From: Bacteroidales bacterium
Lineage (GTDB): Bacteria > Bacteroidota > Bacteroidia > Bacteroidales > JAADJA01
DNA: 64,000 nt
NCBI GenBank assembly: GCA_020052415.1
Contig: JAGVPB010000078.1
Span: forward strand, 62,001 to 126,000
Direction: 5' to 3'
Part shown: in pieces, positions 8,587 to 17,573 of the stretch
How positions within the stretch are numbered: position 1 is the first letter of the stretch
Layout of the letters: each line of letters begins with the position of its first letter
Position numbers and translations under genes: made by a program
The notes under the pieces: model-generated
Database searches by the model: none
What the model saw: only the letters and a program-made list of their open reading frames with translations
Told to the model about the DNA's origin: nothing

Positions 8587-10770
8587 ATGAATAATTATAA
8601 ACAAATCATAAGAGAGGTTTCATTATTAATGTCTGTATTCTTCTTGGCTCTCAGCCTGAAATCTTCCGGCAATGCTGATTATTCTGAAAATAAATCATCC
8701 TCTGTTGACATTGGAATTTATTACAAGGTTTGCGGAGATTTTGAAATCCTGGCTAAACCAACCACAGACTTCACCGGAACTTCTATCACAAATATTCAAT
8801 TAACAATCAGATGGCCTGTTAACACGGTAAATCTGATCAATTTTAATTCTGCGTTTGGTTTATATCAGCAAGGTCCGGTTTATCAGTCCGGAGGTTTCAA
8901 TTACTCAATATTTATTTCGGTCACTTCCACCCCAATCAACTGGACTGCAGGAAATGAATATTCCATCTTAAATTTTTCACACGACCTTACCGGAACAGGG
9001 TATGCTGACTTTATTGTTGCCAGTGATGCATGGACAATTGCAAATAACGGCAACTTCTATTTCGAAATACTGGGTTTAGACGAAACAGGGATTTTATACC
9101 ATCAGGCAACCAATACCTGGCTAGAACCTTGCGGAAATATAGATGCAGGTATTTTCAGTACAGGTTGCGGAAATTTTGAGGTACGGGTAAAACCTCATGA
9201 TAATTATCCTGACAATGTACTTACCAATTTGCAATTTACCATCTCCTGGCCGGCAAACAGCGTTGACCTTTTCAATTTCTCTTCCTCGTTCCAGGTTTCC
9301 CAGCAAGGGCCGGTTAGTACAGTTAATGATACCAACTATGCGGTATTTCTCTCTGCAACGGCATTAGCTATTAACTGGATTGCTGAAACTGAATACACGG
9401 TTCTATCATTTTCTCACGATCAGTCGGGTACAGGATATGCTGACTTTTTAATTTCGACATCAAACTGGACGCAGGAGAACAATGGAGTTTATTTTATTGA
9501 AATGCTTGGCCTCGATAAAACGGGGATCCTGTATCATCAGGCTGAAAATACATACACAGATTACTGCGGCATTATTGATATCGGGCTTTTCAATACCGGT
9601 TGTGCTGATTACGAAGTGCGATTAAAACCACATACCGGTTTCCCCAACAATACCATTACCAACATTCAGTTTACAATAAAGTGGCCGGCAAATTCAGTTA
9701 ACCTGATTGGTTTGTCCTCCGACTATGGGGTGGAACAACAGGGGCCTGTAATCGTTGAATCCGACACCTGTTACGCTGTATTTATTTCAACTACACCTTT
9801 TCCCGTCAATTGGGTCTTCGAAACAGAATATACTATTCTTGAATTCTCCCATGATCAGTCAGGTGAAGGATTTGCAGATTTATTAATCGAAACAGCGGAC
9901 TGGGCGTTAAATCATAATGGGATATTCTATGTGGAATTACTTGGACTGAACTATACAGGCAATGTTTATCACAATGCAGAAAATTCATACCTGGGTGAAT
10001 GCGGAATTGTTGACATAAGAGTATTATTACAGGGACCTTACAACGACCTCACAGGTTTAATGAATACCACATTGAATGCATCAGGAAACCTGCCTTTGAG
10101 CCAAACTTTTAACATGCCACCCTGGAATTATGCCGGTACCGAACATGTAAGCAATTTCCCGGATTCTATTGTTGACTGGATATTGGTTGAACTACGCGAT
10201 AAAAGCGATAATACACTTACAATCGAAAGAAGAGCCGGTCTGCTTTCAAAAAATGGAGTTGTTTTGGACACTAATTTTACAAGGGGATTATTCTTTACCT
10301 CTGCAGAAAGCCTTGACAGTTTTTATGTGGTTATCTGGCATCGCAATCACATGCCGGTAATGTCGGGACTTCCTGTTGCACTACCCAATCTTGGTGAATA
10401 CCATGATTTTACGGAGGTAACCATTACACAACCTTATAAGCACTTCGAACCTTATCCATCAATATTGGAATTAAATCCTCCCGGGAGCGGGAAATATGGA
10501 ATGATTGCAGGTGATATTAACGCAAATAAACAATTAAATTATCTGGGTTCAAACAATGACCGGACGTTAATAATTTTGAGGATTTCCACAGTTACGGGCC
10601 TGCCATATCTGAACACCGTGATTTCAGGGTACTACAATGAAGATATAAATCTTGATAACAAAGTTAAGTACCTGGGATCTTCAAACGACAGGGGACTTAT
10701 TTTGTCGAACCTGATTAAACTCACAGGTTCTTCCAATCTGAATTCTGTATATAATTCAGTTGTTCCATAA
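8587..10770 (+). CDS. exported protein with three tandem IDIG beta-sandwich modules, LQGPY module and dockerin-like C terminus
   Basis: 727 residues from the ATG at 8587, which gives a clear signal peptide (REVSLLMSVFFLALSLKSSG); upstream in-frame ATGs at 8518 and 8548 sit in or next to the terminator hairpin. Three tandem IDIG modules start near residues 40, 185 and 330, a period of about 145. They share the phrases I-D-I-G, T-N-I-Q-F-T-I-x-W-P, QQGP, NW...EY-x-I-L-x-F-S-H-D and NNG-x-x-Y-x-E-L-L-G. An LQGPY module follows (about 475-635, including DWILVELRD and WHRNHMPVMSG), then two extended dockerin-like loops (GDINANKQLNYLGSNNDR and EDINLDNKVKYLGSSNDR). The protein ends after these with no T9SS sorting domain. 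The triple array looks like a scaffold of binding modules, but the binding function is inferred. Confidence 0.88.
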   Translation: MNNYKQIIREVSLLMSVFFLALSLKSSGNADYSENKSSSVDIGIYYKVCGDFEILAKPTTDFTGTSITNIQLTIRWPVNTVNLINFNSAFGLYQQGPVYQSGGFNYSIFISVTSTPINWTAGNEYSILNFSHDLTGTGYADFIVASDAWTIANNGNFYFEILGLDETGILYHQATNTWLEPCGNIDAGIFSTGCGNFEVRVKPHDNYPDNVLTNLQFTISWPANSVDLFNFSSSFQVSQQGPVSTVNDTNYAVFLSATALAINWIAETEYTVLSFSHDQSGTGYADFLISTSNWTQENNGVYFIEMLGLDKTGILYHQAENTYTDYCGIIDIGLFNTGCADYEVRLKPHTGFPNNTITNIQFTIKWPANSVNLIGLSSDYGVEQQGPVIVESDTCYAVFISTTPFPVNWVFETEYTILEFSHDQSGEGFADLLIETADWALNHNGIFYVELLGLNYTGNVYHNAENSYLGECGIVDIRVLLQGPYNDLTGLMNTTLNASGNLPLSQTFNMPPWNYAGTEHVSNFPDSIVDWILVELRDKSDNTLTIERRAGLLSKNGVVLDTNFTRGLFFTSAESLDSFYVVIWHRNHMPVMSGLPVALPNLGEYHDFTEVTITQPYKHFEPYPSILELNPPGSGKYGMIAGDINANKQLNYLGSNNDRTLIILRISTVTGLPYLNTVISGYYNEDINLDNKVKYLGSSNDRGLILSNLIKLTGSSNLNSVYNSVVP

Positions 10771-10843
10771 AATATAAAAACATGCCACAATAAAAACAAT
10801 AAGGGAAATAACAAACAAATCAACCAACTATAAACTAAAAGAA

Positions 10844-13240
10844 ATGGAAAGATTTACAAAATCATTCAAATTGAAAGGATGGATTATCAGATTTTCATTT
10901 ATCATCCTTTTTATATTAACAGGACGGATTATTTTTGCTCAATACGGAACCATTGATATCGGAATATTTGAAGCAACATCGCCAGCTAATACGATCGAAG
11001 TAAGGCTCCGTCCGGATTTTCTGATTGAACCGGATGAAACCATTACCGGAATCCTTTATACAGTAAGGTGGGAAGATCCTGCTGTTTCGCTATCCATCAA
11101 TTTAATCAGTCCATTTTATGTTGCTCCACAAGGACTTCCGGTGCTTAATGGAGGCTATTATTACCAGATATTTGCATCAGTTCCTTTTGGCCCTGTTGGA
11201 ACCACCATAAATCCTGGAACCGAAGTACTGATATCCTCATTTTCTTTCACAGGGGGTACCTGTGGTTACTTCGAAATAATTGAAAATGAATGGACTGTAG
11301 CAAACAATGGCGGAGTTTCCCTGGAATTTCTCGGAACAGATGTAACCGGAATTATTTATGAACCTGTTGCCCAGCTTGGATCAGAAGGTGGTTCGGTTAG
11401 TGGCGGCGGAACGATCCTTGCGGGACAGAGTACGGGTTCTTTGACTTTAACAGCCTACTCCGGGACCATCCTTAACTGGCAAAAGCGTTTAAACAGCGGA
11501 ACATGGTCAGACATATCAGGAACATCAGGATTGTCAGTATTTTCAGAAGTTCTCACAATTGCAGGGACATGGGATTATCGTGCAGTTATCCAGAGAGGTT
11601 CATGTCCGGTTGATTATTCCACTTCAGCTCAGGTAATTGTGATTGGGGCAAGCCATTGGACGGGCGTTGTTGATGATAACTGGTTCCTTTCCGGTAACTG
11701 GACTTATGGAGCTCCAAATGAATACCTGGATGCCATTATTCCCGTTGTTGATCCAAATCCATATCCTTTTGTGGATGGGGATTGGAATTGCTTAAACCTG
11801 GAAATTGCAACTGGTGCAAGTGTAACAGTAAAGTCAACCGGATCATTAACCGCCCATGGTGAATTTATAAATGACGGGCAATTCACAGTTCAATCTTCTA
11901 CATCGGGTGATGGGTCCTTCATTGATAACGGAACAATTACAGGTACAGGTAACAACAGAGTTGAGCGTTATATCGAAGAAGAGGAATGGCATTATGTTTC
12001 CCCTCCTATTTCCGATGGACTCTCTGGAATTTACCTGGACATATACCTTAAAACATTTGATGAAGAAGACAGCACATGGTTTTACATTATTCCGGTCAAT
12101 ATTCCGATGATTCCAATGAAAGGCTATGCCGCTTATGCAACAACAGAGCTTACCGGTTCAAAAAAGGTATATTACGATGGCACACTGAATACAGGATCCT
12201 ATAACATCAATCTTACCAATCATGCCGGTGCTACCCACCACAGCCGGGGATACAATTTTGTGGGTAATCCGTATCCTTCTGCGATTAACTGGGAAGAAGA
12301 TGCAGGCTGGACAAAAACCAACCTGGACGCCGCTATTTATATCTGGAACCCTAACGAAGGGTCGGGTCAGTACGGTACATATATTTATGGCGATGAATAC
12401 AGTGGCACCCATGGAGTGGATAGCATCATTCCTTCGGGACAGGGTTTCTTTGTGCATGTTACAGATGGAAATGCAACAGGCAGTCTCAACGTTAATAACA
12501 ATGCCAGGCTTCATAACTCAAAGGCTTTCATGAAAGCAGGAGACAAAGATCCAGATAAAAAATACTTAAAATTGAAAACGTACTCCGGTAGCATCACCTA
12601 TACCGATGAGACAATCATTCAGTTTGGAGGTAATGCAACTGTTTTGTTCGATCCGGCTTTTGATGCATATAAATTTTCAGGTTTGGACGAAGCGCCTCAA
12701 CTTTATTCGGAAACGACAGATGGTGTAAGACTCGCGGTAAATACAAATCCTGATTTGATTTCAAATACTGTGATACCCTTAGGATTTGAAGTATGTATTG
12801 GAGGACTGTATTCCATTGAGGCTGTTGACCTCTTCAATTTCAGCCCAAATACACGAATTTTATTGGAAGATAAAAAAGAAGATGTCACAATAAACCTTAT
12901 TGAACAATCCACTTATACTTTCTTTAGTAGTGCAAATGACATTGCTGACAGGTTTAGAGTCCATTTCCTGCCAAATTCCTCCGGTATTAATTCAGAATTG
13001 ATGAAACAGAATATTTATATTTTTACCGATGGGACAGAAATTTATATAAAACATTCTGAGGGTGGCCTGTTAAATGGCGAAATAACTCTTTATGATTTAC
13101 CCGGCAGATTAGTTTTCACGGAAAGAATCTCGGTTTTTGACAAATATCACTTTTCTGTTCCAAACAGTGGAGTTTGCACAGTGTCTTTTGCAGATGAAAT
13201 TGAAAAATTAGTTTATCGGAAGAAAGTACTGCTGAAATAA
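10844..13240 (+). CDS. exported IDIG / Ig-like / stalk protein with T9SS-type C-terminal domain
   Basis: 798 residues. A signal peptide (FSFIILFILTGRIIFAQ) is followed by one IDIG module (about 35-178, diverged: TGILYTVRWEDP and VAPQGLPVLNGGYYYQIF), an Ig-like domain (about 180-268, with GSVSGGG and a late cysteine), and a long region starting HWTGVVDDNWFLSGNWTYG. That region matches the repetitive beta-solenoid plus 'WHYVSPPI / GYNFVGNPYPS' segment common in Bacteroidota surface proteins. The last 75 residues (from IYIFTDG through ITLYDLPGRLVF to YRKKVLLK) look like a divergent T9SS type A sorting domain. There is no LQGPY or dockerin-like segment, so within the locus this protein could be an anchor. 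It sits 15 bp before the next gene, implying co-transcription. Confidence 0.85.
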   Translation: MERFTKSFKLKGWIIRFSFIILFILTGRIIFAQYGTIDIGIFEATSPANTIEVRLRPDFLIEPDETITGILYTVRWEDPAVSLSINLISPFYVAPQGLPVLNGGYYYQIFASVPFGPVGTTINPGTEVLISSFSFTGGTCGYFEIIENEWTVANNGGVSLEFLGTDVTGIIYEPVAQLGSEGGSVSGGGTILAGQSTGSLTLTAYSGTILNWQKRLNSGTWSDISGTSGLSVFSEVLTIAGTWDYRAVIQRGSCPVDYSTSAQVIVIGASHWTGVVDDNWFLSGNWTYGAPNEYLDAIIPVVDPNPYPFVDGDWNCLNLEIATGASVTVKSTGSLTAHGEFINDGQFTVQSSTSGDGSFIDNGTITGTGNNRVERYIEEEEWHYVSPPISDGLSGIYLDIYLKTFDEEDSTWFYIIPVNIPMIPMKGYAAYATTELTGSKKVYYDGTLNTGSYNINLTNHAGATHHSRGYNFVGNPYPSAINWEEDAGWTKTNLDAAIYIWNPNEGSGQYGTYIYGDEYSGTHGVDSIIPSGQGFFVHVTDGNATGSLNVNNNARLHNSKAFMKAGDKDPDKKYLKLKTYSGSITYTDETIIQFGGNATVLFDPAFDAYKFSGLDEAPQLYSETTDGVRLAVNTNPDLISNTVIPLGFEVCIGGLYSIEAVDLFNFSPNTRILLEDKKEDVTINLIEQSTYTFFSSANDIADRFRVHFLPNSSGINSELMKQNIYIFTDGTEIYIKHSEGGLLNGEITLYDLPGRLVFTERISVFDKYHFSVPNSGVCTVSFADEIEKLVYRKKVLLK

Positions 13241-13255
13241 TTTAAAATAGAACCA

Positions 13256-14692
13256 ATGAAAAAAACACATCTTTTACTCATCTATATATGTTTGATTTCA
13301 TTTGTAAAAGCAAATCAAATTGATATCGGGATATTTACATCTATAAGCATTCCTAAAAAAATCGAAGTTTTTATGCGTCCCGACTTCAATATTTCCTCGA
13401 TTCAAACAGTGACCGGAATTCTATATACTGTAAGATGGGATGATCCTGCAATAACAATAACCACTCAAAGCATTTATCCTTTTTTTGTCGCGCCTCAGGG
13501 TACTCCTGTACTGAGCAACGGTTATTACTACCAGGTATTTGCTGCAGTACCTATGATCGCCATGGCAATGAACGCTAACCAGGAATATCTTATGTCATCA
13601 TTTACTTATACAAACGGTGATTGTGCAATATTTCAAATTATCGAGGATGAATGGACACAAGCGAACAATGGTAATGTTTATTTTGAACTTGTCGGTATCG
13701 AAGTAACCGGAATTATTTATCACGCGGATGTACTTTTCGGAAGTATTGGCGGGAATATCGTTAATTCAGGAGGCGATACTACTTATCTCGGAACCTCAAC
13801 CGGAACCATGACATTATCGGGATATAACGGCATTATTCTTAGCTGGCAGCGTAAAGTAAACGAGGGATCCTGGGAAAATATACCAGGAACGGGAGGTCTG
13901 GAATTATATAGTGAAATCCCACCAACAATCGGGGATTATTTTTATCAGGTAAATATTCAAAACGGTTTTTGTCCTATTGCCGTTTCAGGCATATTTAATA
14001 CAGTAGTTGTTGCAGAAATAAATATGAATTTAATAGTTCTGTTAGAAGGTGCATTTGATAATACCATAATGACAACTCATTTAAATGATAATGGTTTGAT
14101 TCCCTTATCGCAGCCATACTCGTCTCCTCCATGGAATTATACCGGGAATGAGTCAGTAACAAGTATCCCTCAAAATGTAGTTGATTGGATACTCATTGAA
14201 TTCAGAGAATCAGAAGGAGATGCCTCTACCGCCACAGCAGATAAATCAGTCCACAGAGAGGCAGCCTTTGTTATGATGGATGGAACAATTAAAGATATTG
14301 ATGGTCAGCAAAATCTAAAGGTTGCCCTGTCACTTAATGATAATCTGTATATTGTTGTATCTCACAGAAACCATCTAGCAGTTATTTCAGCTGCACCACC
14401 TTTGATAGTTAACTGGAATTGCTATTACGACTTTTCATCCGGAGAAAATCAGGCATTGGGGGGAACCCTTGGTCATAAGGAAATTGGTACGGGAATATGG
14501 GGGATGAGGGCAGGCGATGCTGACAGCGACGGACTCATAAGCAATACGGATAAAGATGTCAACTGGAATTCAGAAGCCGGATCAAGTGGATATTTTTCAC
14601 CTGATTTTTCGATGGATTCGCAAGTTGACAATAAAGATAAAAATGACCTTTGGTACCCAAATCGCGGTTCCTGGTCTCACGTACCCGAATGA
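13256..14692 (+). CDS. exported IDIG / Ig-like / LQGPY protein with canonical dockerin-like repeats
   Basis: 478 residues with a signal peptide (MKKTHLLLIYICLISFVKA). The N-terminal half parallels the preceding gene: an IDIG module (about 21-162) and an Ig-like domain (about 163-255). The second half is an LQGPY-type module (LIVLLEGAFDN, PPWNYTGNESV, DWILIEFRE, SHRNHLAVISA). It ends with two loops, GDADSDGLISNTDKDVNW and PDFSMDSQVDNKDKNDLW. The first is a textbook 12-residue calcium loop (D1, D3, D5, G6, I8, D12), as in dockerin type I repeats; the second keeps D1, D5, V8 and D12. There is no T9SS domain. It is probably the last gene of a unit with the preceding one, since 207 bp follow before the next start. 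Confidence 0.85.
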   Translation: MKKTHLLLIYICLISFVKANQIDIGIFTSISIPKKIEVFMRPDFNISSIQTVTGILYTVRWDDPAITITTQSIYPFFVAPQGTPVLSNGYYYQVFAAVPMIAMAMNANQEYLMSSFTYTNGDCAIFQIIEDEWTQANNGNVYFELVGIEVTGIIYHADVLFGSIGGNIVNSGGDTTYLGTSTGTMTLSGYNGIILSWQRKVNEGSWENIPGTGGLELYSEIPPTIGDYFYQVNIQNGFCPIAVSGIFNTVVVAEINMNLIVLLEGAFDNTIMTTHLNDNGLIPLSQPYSSPPWNYTGNESVTSIPQNVVDWILIEFRESEGDASTATADKSVHREAAFVMMDGTIKDIDGQQNLKVALSLNDNLYIVVSHRNHLAVISAAPPLIVNWNCYYDFSSGENQALGGTLGHKEIGTGIWGMRAGDADSDGLISNTDKDVNWNSEAGSSGYFSPDFSMDSQVDNKDKNDLWYPNRGSWSHVPE

Positions 14693-14899
14693 AATAAATT
14701 TTCTGAACGAAAATTGCAGCAGAACAACTGATAAATAATACTGCAATCGAAAATTAGCCAATAGGGAGAACGCAATACGTGTTGAACATGATTTTTATCC
14801 GGCGGATGATCAATTACTGACCTTAATTACAAAGCCATAATTTTTATTATTTTAGCCCTTTTAATGCTGGAATTGTTTAACTATAAATGAATCTCTGGT

Positions 14900-16852
14900 A
14901 TGACAAGATTTATTGGCGTGATCATTATTGTACTTATTTGTGTTAACAGTAATTACGCCCAGCATCAGAACATTATGATCAGTTCTTCAAATGCCCCCGA
15001 AGAACCGACTATTTTTATTAATCCCAAAAATACTCTTCAGCTTGCCGGAGGCGCCAATATCAATAACGTATATCACTCGAATGACGGAGGTTATACCTGG
15101 TCCATCGGAACGATCGGTTCCCAGACATATGGTGTTTGGGGCGATCCTTGTTGTATAATTGATACTGCCGGAAATTACTTTTTCTTCCACCTCTCCTGGC
15201 CTCCGGGAGGAACATGGATAGACCGCATCGTGTGCCAGAAATCTACTGACGGCGGGCAAACCTGGAACGAAGGTTCATACATGGGTCTGAACGGAATCAA
15301 AGCCCAGGATAAGGAATGGGCTGTTGTTGACCGGATAAACAATTTCATTTACGTTACATGGACTCAATTTGACGATTACGGAAGTTCAAATCCGGCTGAT
15401 AAAAGTATCATCAGGTTCTCCAGATCAACCGATGAAGGAGAAACCTGGAGCCCGGCGCTAAAAATAAATGAGGTTGACGGTGATTGTATAGATAGCGACA
15501 ACACCGTTGAAGGCGCTGTTCCTGCTGTTGGTCCGAACGGAGAAATCTATACAGCCTGGGCAGGCCCCGCAGGTTTGGTTTTCGACCGTTCAATGGATCA
15601 GGGAATAACATGGCTGGACGGGGATATTTTTGTGTCGGATTTTCCCGGAGGCTGGGATTATAATATTCCGGGCATTGGCCGGTGTAATGGTTTGCCGGTC
15701 ACTGTTTGCGATCTCAGCAATGGGACATATTGCGGGAATATTTACATCAACTGGACCGATCAAAGAAACGGTGAAACTGATACGGATGTCTGGATGTCAA
15801 AATCCACTGATGGTGGAAATACCTGGAGCAACCCCGCGCGTGTAAATGATGATCTTCCCGGCAAACATCAGTTCTTTACCTGGATGACGGTAGATCAGGT
15901 GACCGGCTATCTTTGGTTTGTCTGGTACGACAGACGAAATTTTTCCGATAATAATACTGATGTTTATATGGCTGTATCAATTGATGGAGGTGAAACGTTC
16001 ATCAATTTTAAAGTCAGTGAGGAGGCTTTTATTCCGACAACCAATGTATTTTTCGGTGATTATAACAATATTACTGCTCACAATAGCGTGGTCAGACCCA
16101 TCTGGACAAGACTCCATCAGGGACAATTAAGTGTTTGGACAGCTATTGTTCAACCTGATTCTGTTATTGCCAACGAAATCCGGGTAGATTTAAAAGCTTT
16201 CCTCGAAGGGCCATTTAACGGAACCGGTATGAACACTGATTTAACCGGGTTAACCGATTTCCCTTTATACCAACCCTACAATACGGCTCCCTGGAATTAT
16301 GATGGGACAGAAACCGCAGCCAGCATTCCTGCCAATGCAGTTGACTGGGTCTTAATCGAGTTGCGCGATGCTCCTTCCGCTGCCTCTGCCACTGCCGCTA
16401 CAGTCATAGCCCGCCAGGCAGCTTTCCTCATAAACGATGGCAGTATCCGAAACCCCGATGGTACCGGAATACAGCAATTTAACAATTTAACCATTCAGCA
16501 ATCTTTATTTGCAGTTATCTGGCACAGAAACCATTTGGGTATTCTATCCGCCAATCCACTAACTTTAACAGGCGAAGTATATTCGTATGATTTTTCTTCA
16601 GGACAGGAACAGGTTTATGGCGGAATAAACGCTCACAGGGAAATAGGTCCCGGAATATGGGGAATGATGGCCGGCGAAGGGTTTGTCAATGACGAAATCA
16701 ATAATTCGGATAAAAATGAAATCTGGGAAACCCAAATTGGCAATTCCGGCTACTATCCCGGAGATTTCAATATGGACGGATTGGTGAATGATCTCGACAA
16801 AGTCGAATTGTGGGATCATAATGCCGGTAAAGCTTCGCAAATTGTGGAATAG
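14900..16852 (+). CDS. exported BNR/Asp-box propeller (sialidase-like fold) with LQGPY and dockerin-like C terminus
   Basis: 650 residues with a signal peptide ending at SNYAQ. Residues about 22-425 contain six Asp-box phrases (SNDGGYTW, STDGGQTW, STDEGETW, SMDQGITW, STDGGNTW, SIDGGETF), the hallmark of six-bladed sialidase-like propellers. I see no FRIP-type arginine motif, so a catalytic sialidase is not supported; glycan binding or another hydrolase activity is possible. An LQGPY module (about 435-585: AFLEGPFNG, APWNYDGTE, DWVLIELRD, WHRNHLGILSA) is followed by a degenerate loop (GEGFVNDEINNSD) and a canonical one (DFNMDGLVNDLD). No T9SS domain. It closes the five-gene locus. Confidence 0.88.
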   Translation: MTRFIGVIIIVLICVNSNYAQHQNIMISSSNAPEEPTIFINPKNTLQLAGGANINNVYHSNDGGYTWSIGTIGSQTYGVWGDPCCIIDTAGNYFFFHLSWPPGGTWIDRIVCQKSTDGGQTWNEGSYMGLNGIKAQDKEWAVVDRINNFIYVTWTQFDDYGSSNPADKSIIRFSRSTDEGETWSPALKINEVDGDCIDSDNTVEGAVPAVGPNGEIYTAWAGPAGLVFDRSMDQGITWLDGDIFVSDFPGGWDYNIPGIGRCNGLPVTVCDLSNGTYCGNIYINWTDQRNGETDTDVWMSKSTDGGNTWSNPARVNDDLPGKHQFFTWMTVDQVTGYLWFVWYDRRNFSDNNTDVYMAVSIDGGETFINFKVSEEAFIPTTNVFFGDYNNITAHNSVVRPIWTRLHQGQLSVWTAIVQPDSVIANEIRVDLKAFLEGPFNGTGMNTDLTGLTDFPLYQPYNTAPWNYDGTETAASIPANAVDWVLIELRDAPSAASATAATVIARQAAFLINDGSIRNPDGTGIQQFNNLTIQQSLFAVIWHRNHLGILSANPLTLTGEVYSYDFSSGQEQVYGGINAHREIGPGIWGMMAGEGFVNDEINNSDKNEIWETQIGNSGYYPGDFNMDGLVNDLDKVELWDHNAGKASQIVE

Positions 16853-16882
16853 GTTTAAAAAATGTCGAAACTTCACTTATTG

Positions 16883-16953
16883 TTGTCCCACCAGGATTCG
16901 AACCTGGACAGACAGAACCAAAATCTGTAGTGCTACCGTTACACCATGGGACA
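16883..16953 (-). tRNA. tRNA-Gln (anticodon TTG)
   Basis: On the minus strand the sequence begins TGTCCCATGGTGTAACGG and folds into a full cloverleaf. The seven-base acceptor stem TGTCCCA pairs with TGGGACA, the D arm is GTGTAACGGTAGCAC, the anticodon stem-loop is ACAGA-TTTTGGT-TCTGT with anticodon TTG, and the T arm is CCAGG-TTCGAAT-CCTGG. The discriminator base is A and CCA is not encoded. It separates the surface-protein locus from the housekeeping block. Confidence 0.95.
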
Positions 16954-17016
16954 ATATCTGATTTTCAATGAGCCGCGCAAAAGTATCAATTATTTTAATT
17001 CCTGACAACGCCGGTA

Positions 17017-17448
17017 TCAAAAAAGATGCTTGTACTCCATCAAGTAATGTTCGATCCCGGCTTCGCTGAATATACCGCCTTCCTTTACAAATCCTGCCCG
17101 CTTATAAAACGGGACTGCCTTTAACTGCGCATGCAGATAAATTTTTTGCTTTAGATTCAGTACATCCTTCATAACCTCAGTCAATAAAACCGATCCTAAT
17201 CCCTTATTCCTGTATTCTTTTAATATGGCAAACCTTTCAAGCTTAATACCCTTTTCCGTCGTGCGCCACCTCGCGGTTGCAACCGGATTTTTATCCAAAT
17301 ACATAAGATAAAAATGTCCTTCTTCTTCGTGCTCGTATTCAAGTACAGGATCCACATTCTGTTCCTTCACAAAAACTTCGGTTCGGATTTTATTCGAAAT
17401 TTCAAGCAAATCCTTGTCCTCAAACATAAATCTAATAACTTCAATCAT
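17017..17448 (-). CDS. GNAT-family N-acetyltransferase
   Basis: 143 residues from the ATG at 17448; a GTG one codon earlier is the alternative. The fold signature is complete: RTEVFVKEQNVDP early, the acetyl-CoA-binding region FAILKEYRNKGLGSVLL (motif A, with the Q/R-x-x-G-x-G/A pattern as R-N-K-G-L-G), and LHAQLKAVPFYKRAGF toward the end. The short length and the F-x-K-E-Q-N-V phrase resemble the ElaA-like branch. The acceptor is unknown: a small-molecule amine or a protein N terminus. It stands alone between tRNA-Gln and the divergent ftsX. Confidence 0.85.
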   Translation of the reverse strand: MIEVIRFMFEDKDLLEISNKIRTEVFVKEQNVDPVLEYEHEEEGHFYLMYLDKNPVATARWRTTEKGIKLERFAILKEYRNKGLGSVLLTEVMKDVLNLKQKIYLHAQLKAVPFYKRAGFVKEGGIFSEAGIEHYLMEYKHLF

Positions 17449-17573
17449 CACCTAAGCTTTATGTAAAAATACTAAAGTGAACAATCTTTTACACCATCAT
17501 GGTTAATGATTTAACTTTTATTAAATCTTTAGTGAATCTGAAATTTATTAATTTTAGCCGGTTATCACTTATT

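Noticed and set aside
14900-16200. Active sialidase
   Set aside because: Asp boxes alone define the propeller fold; the FRIP-type motif and arginine triad could not be seen.
16853-17016. tRNA-Gln as an integration site for the surface-protein locus
   Set aside because: No repeat of the tRNA 3' end was found at the other side of the locus and no integrase is present.
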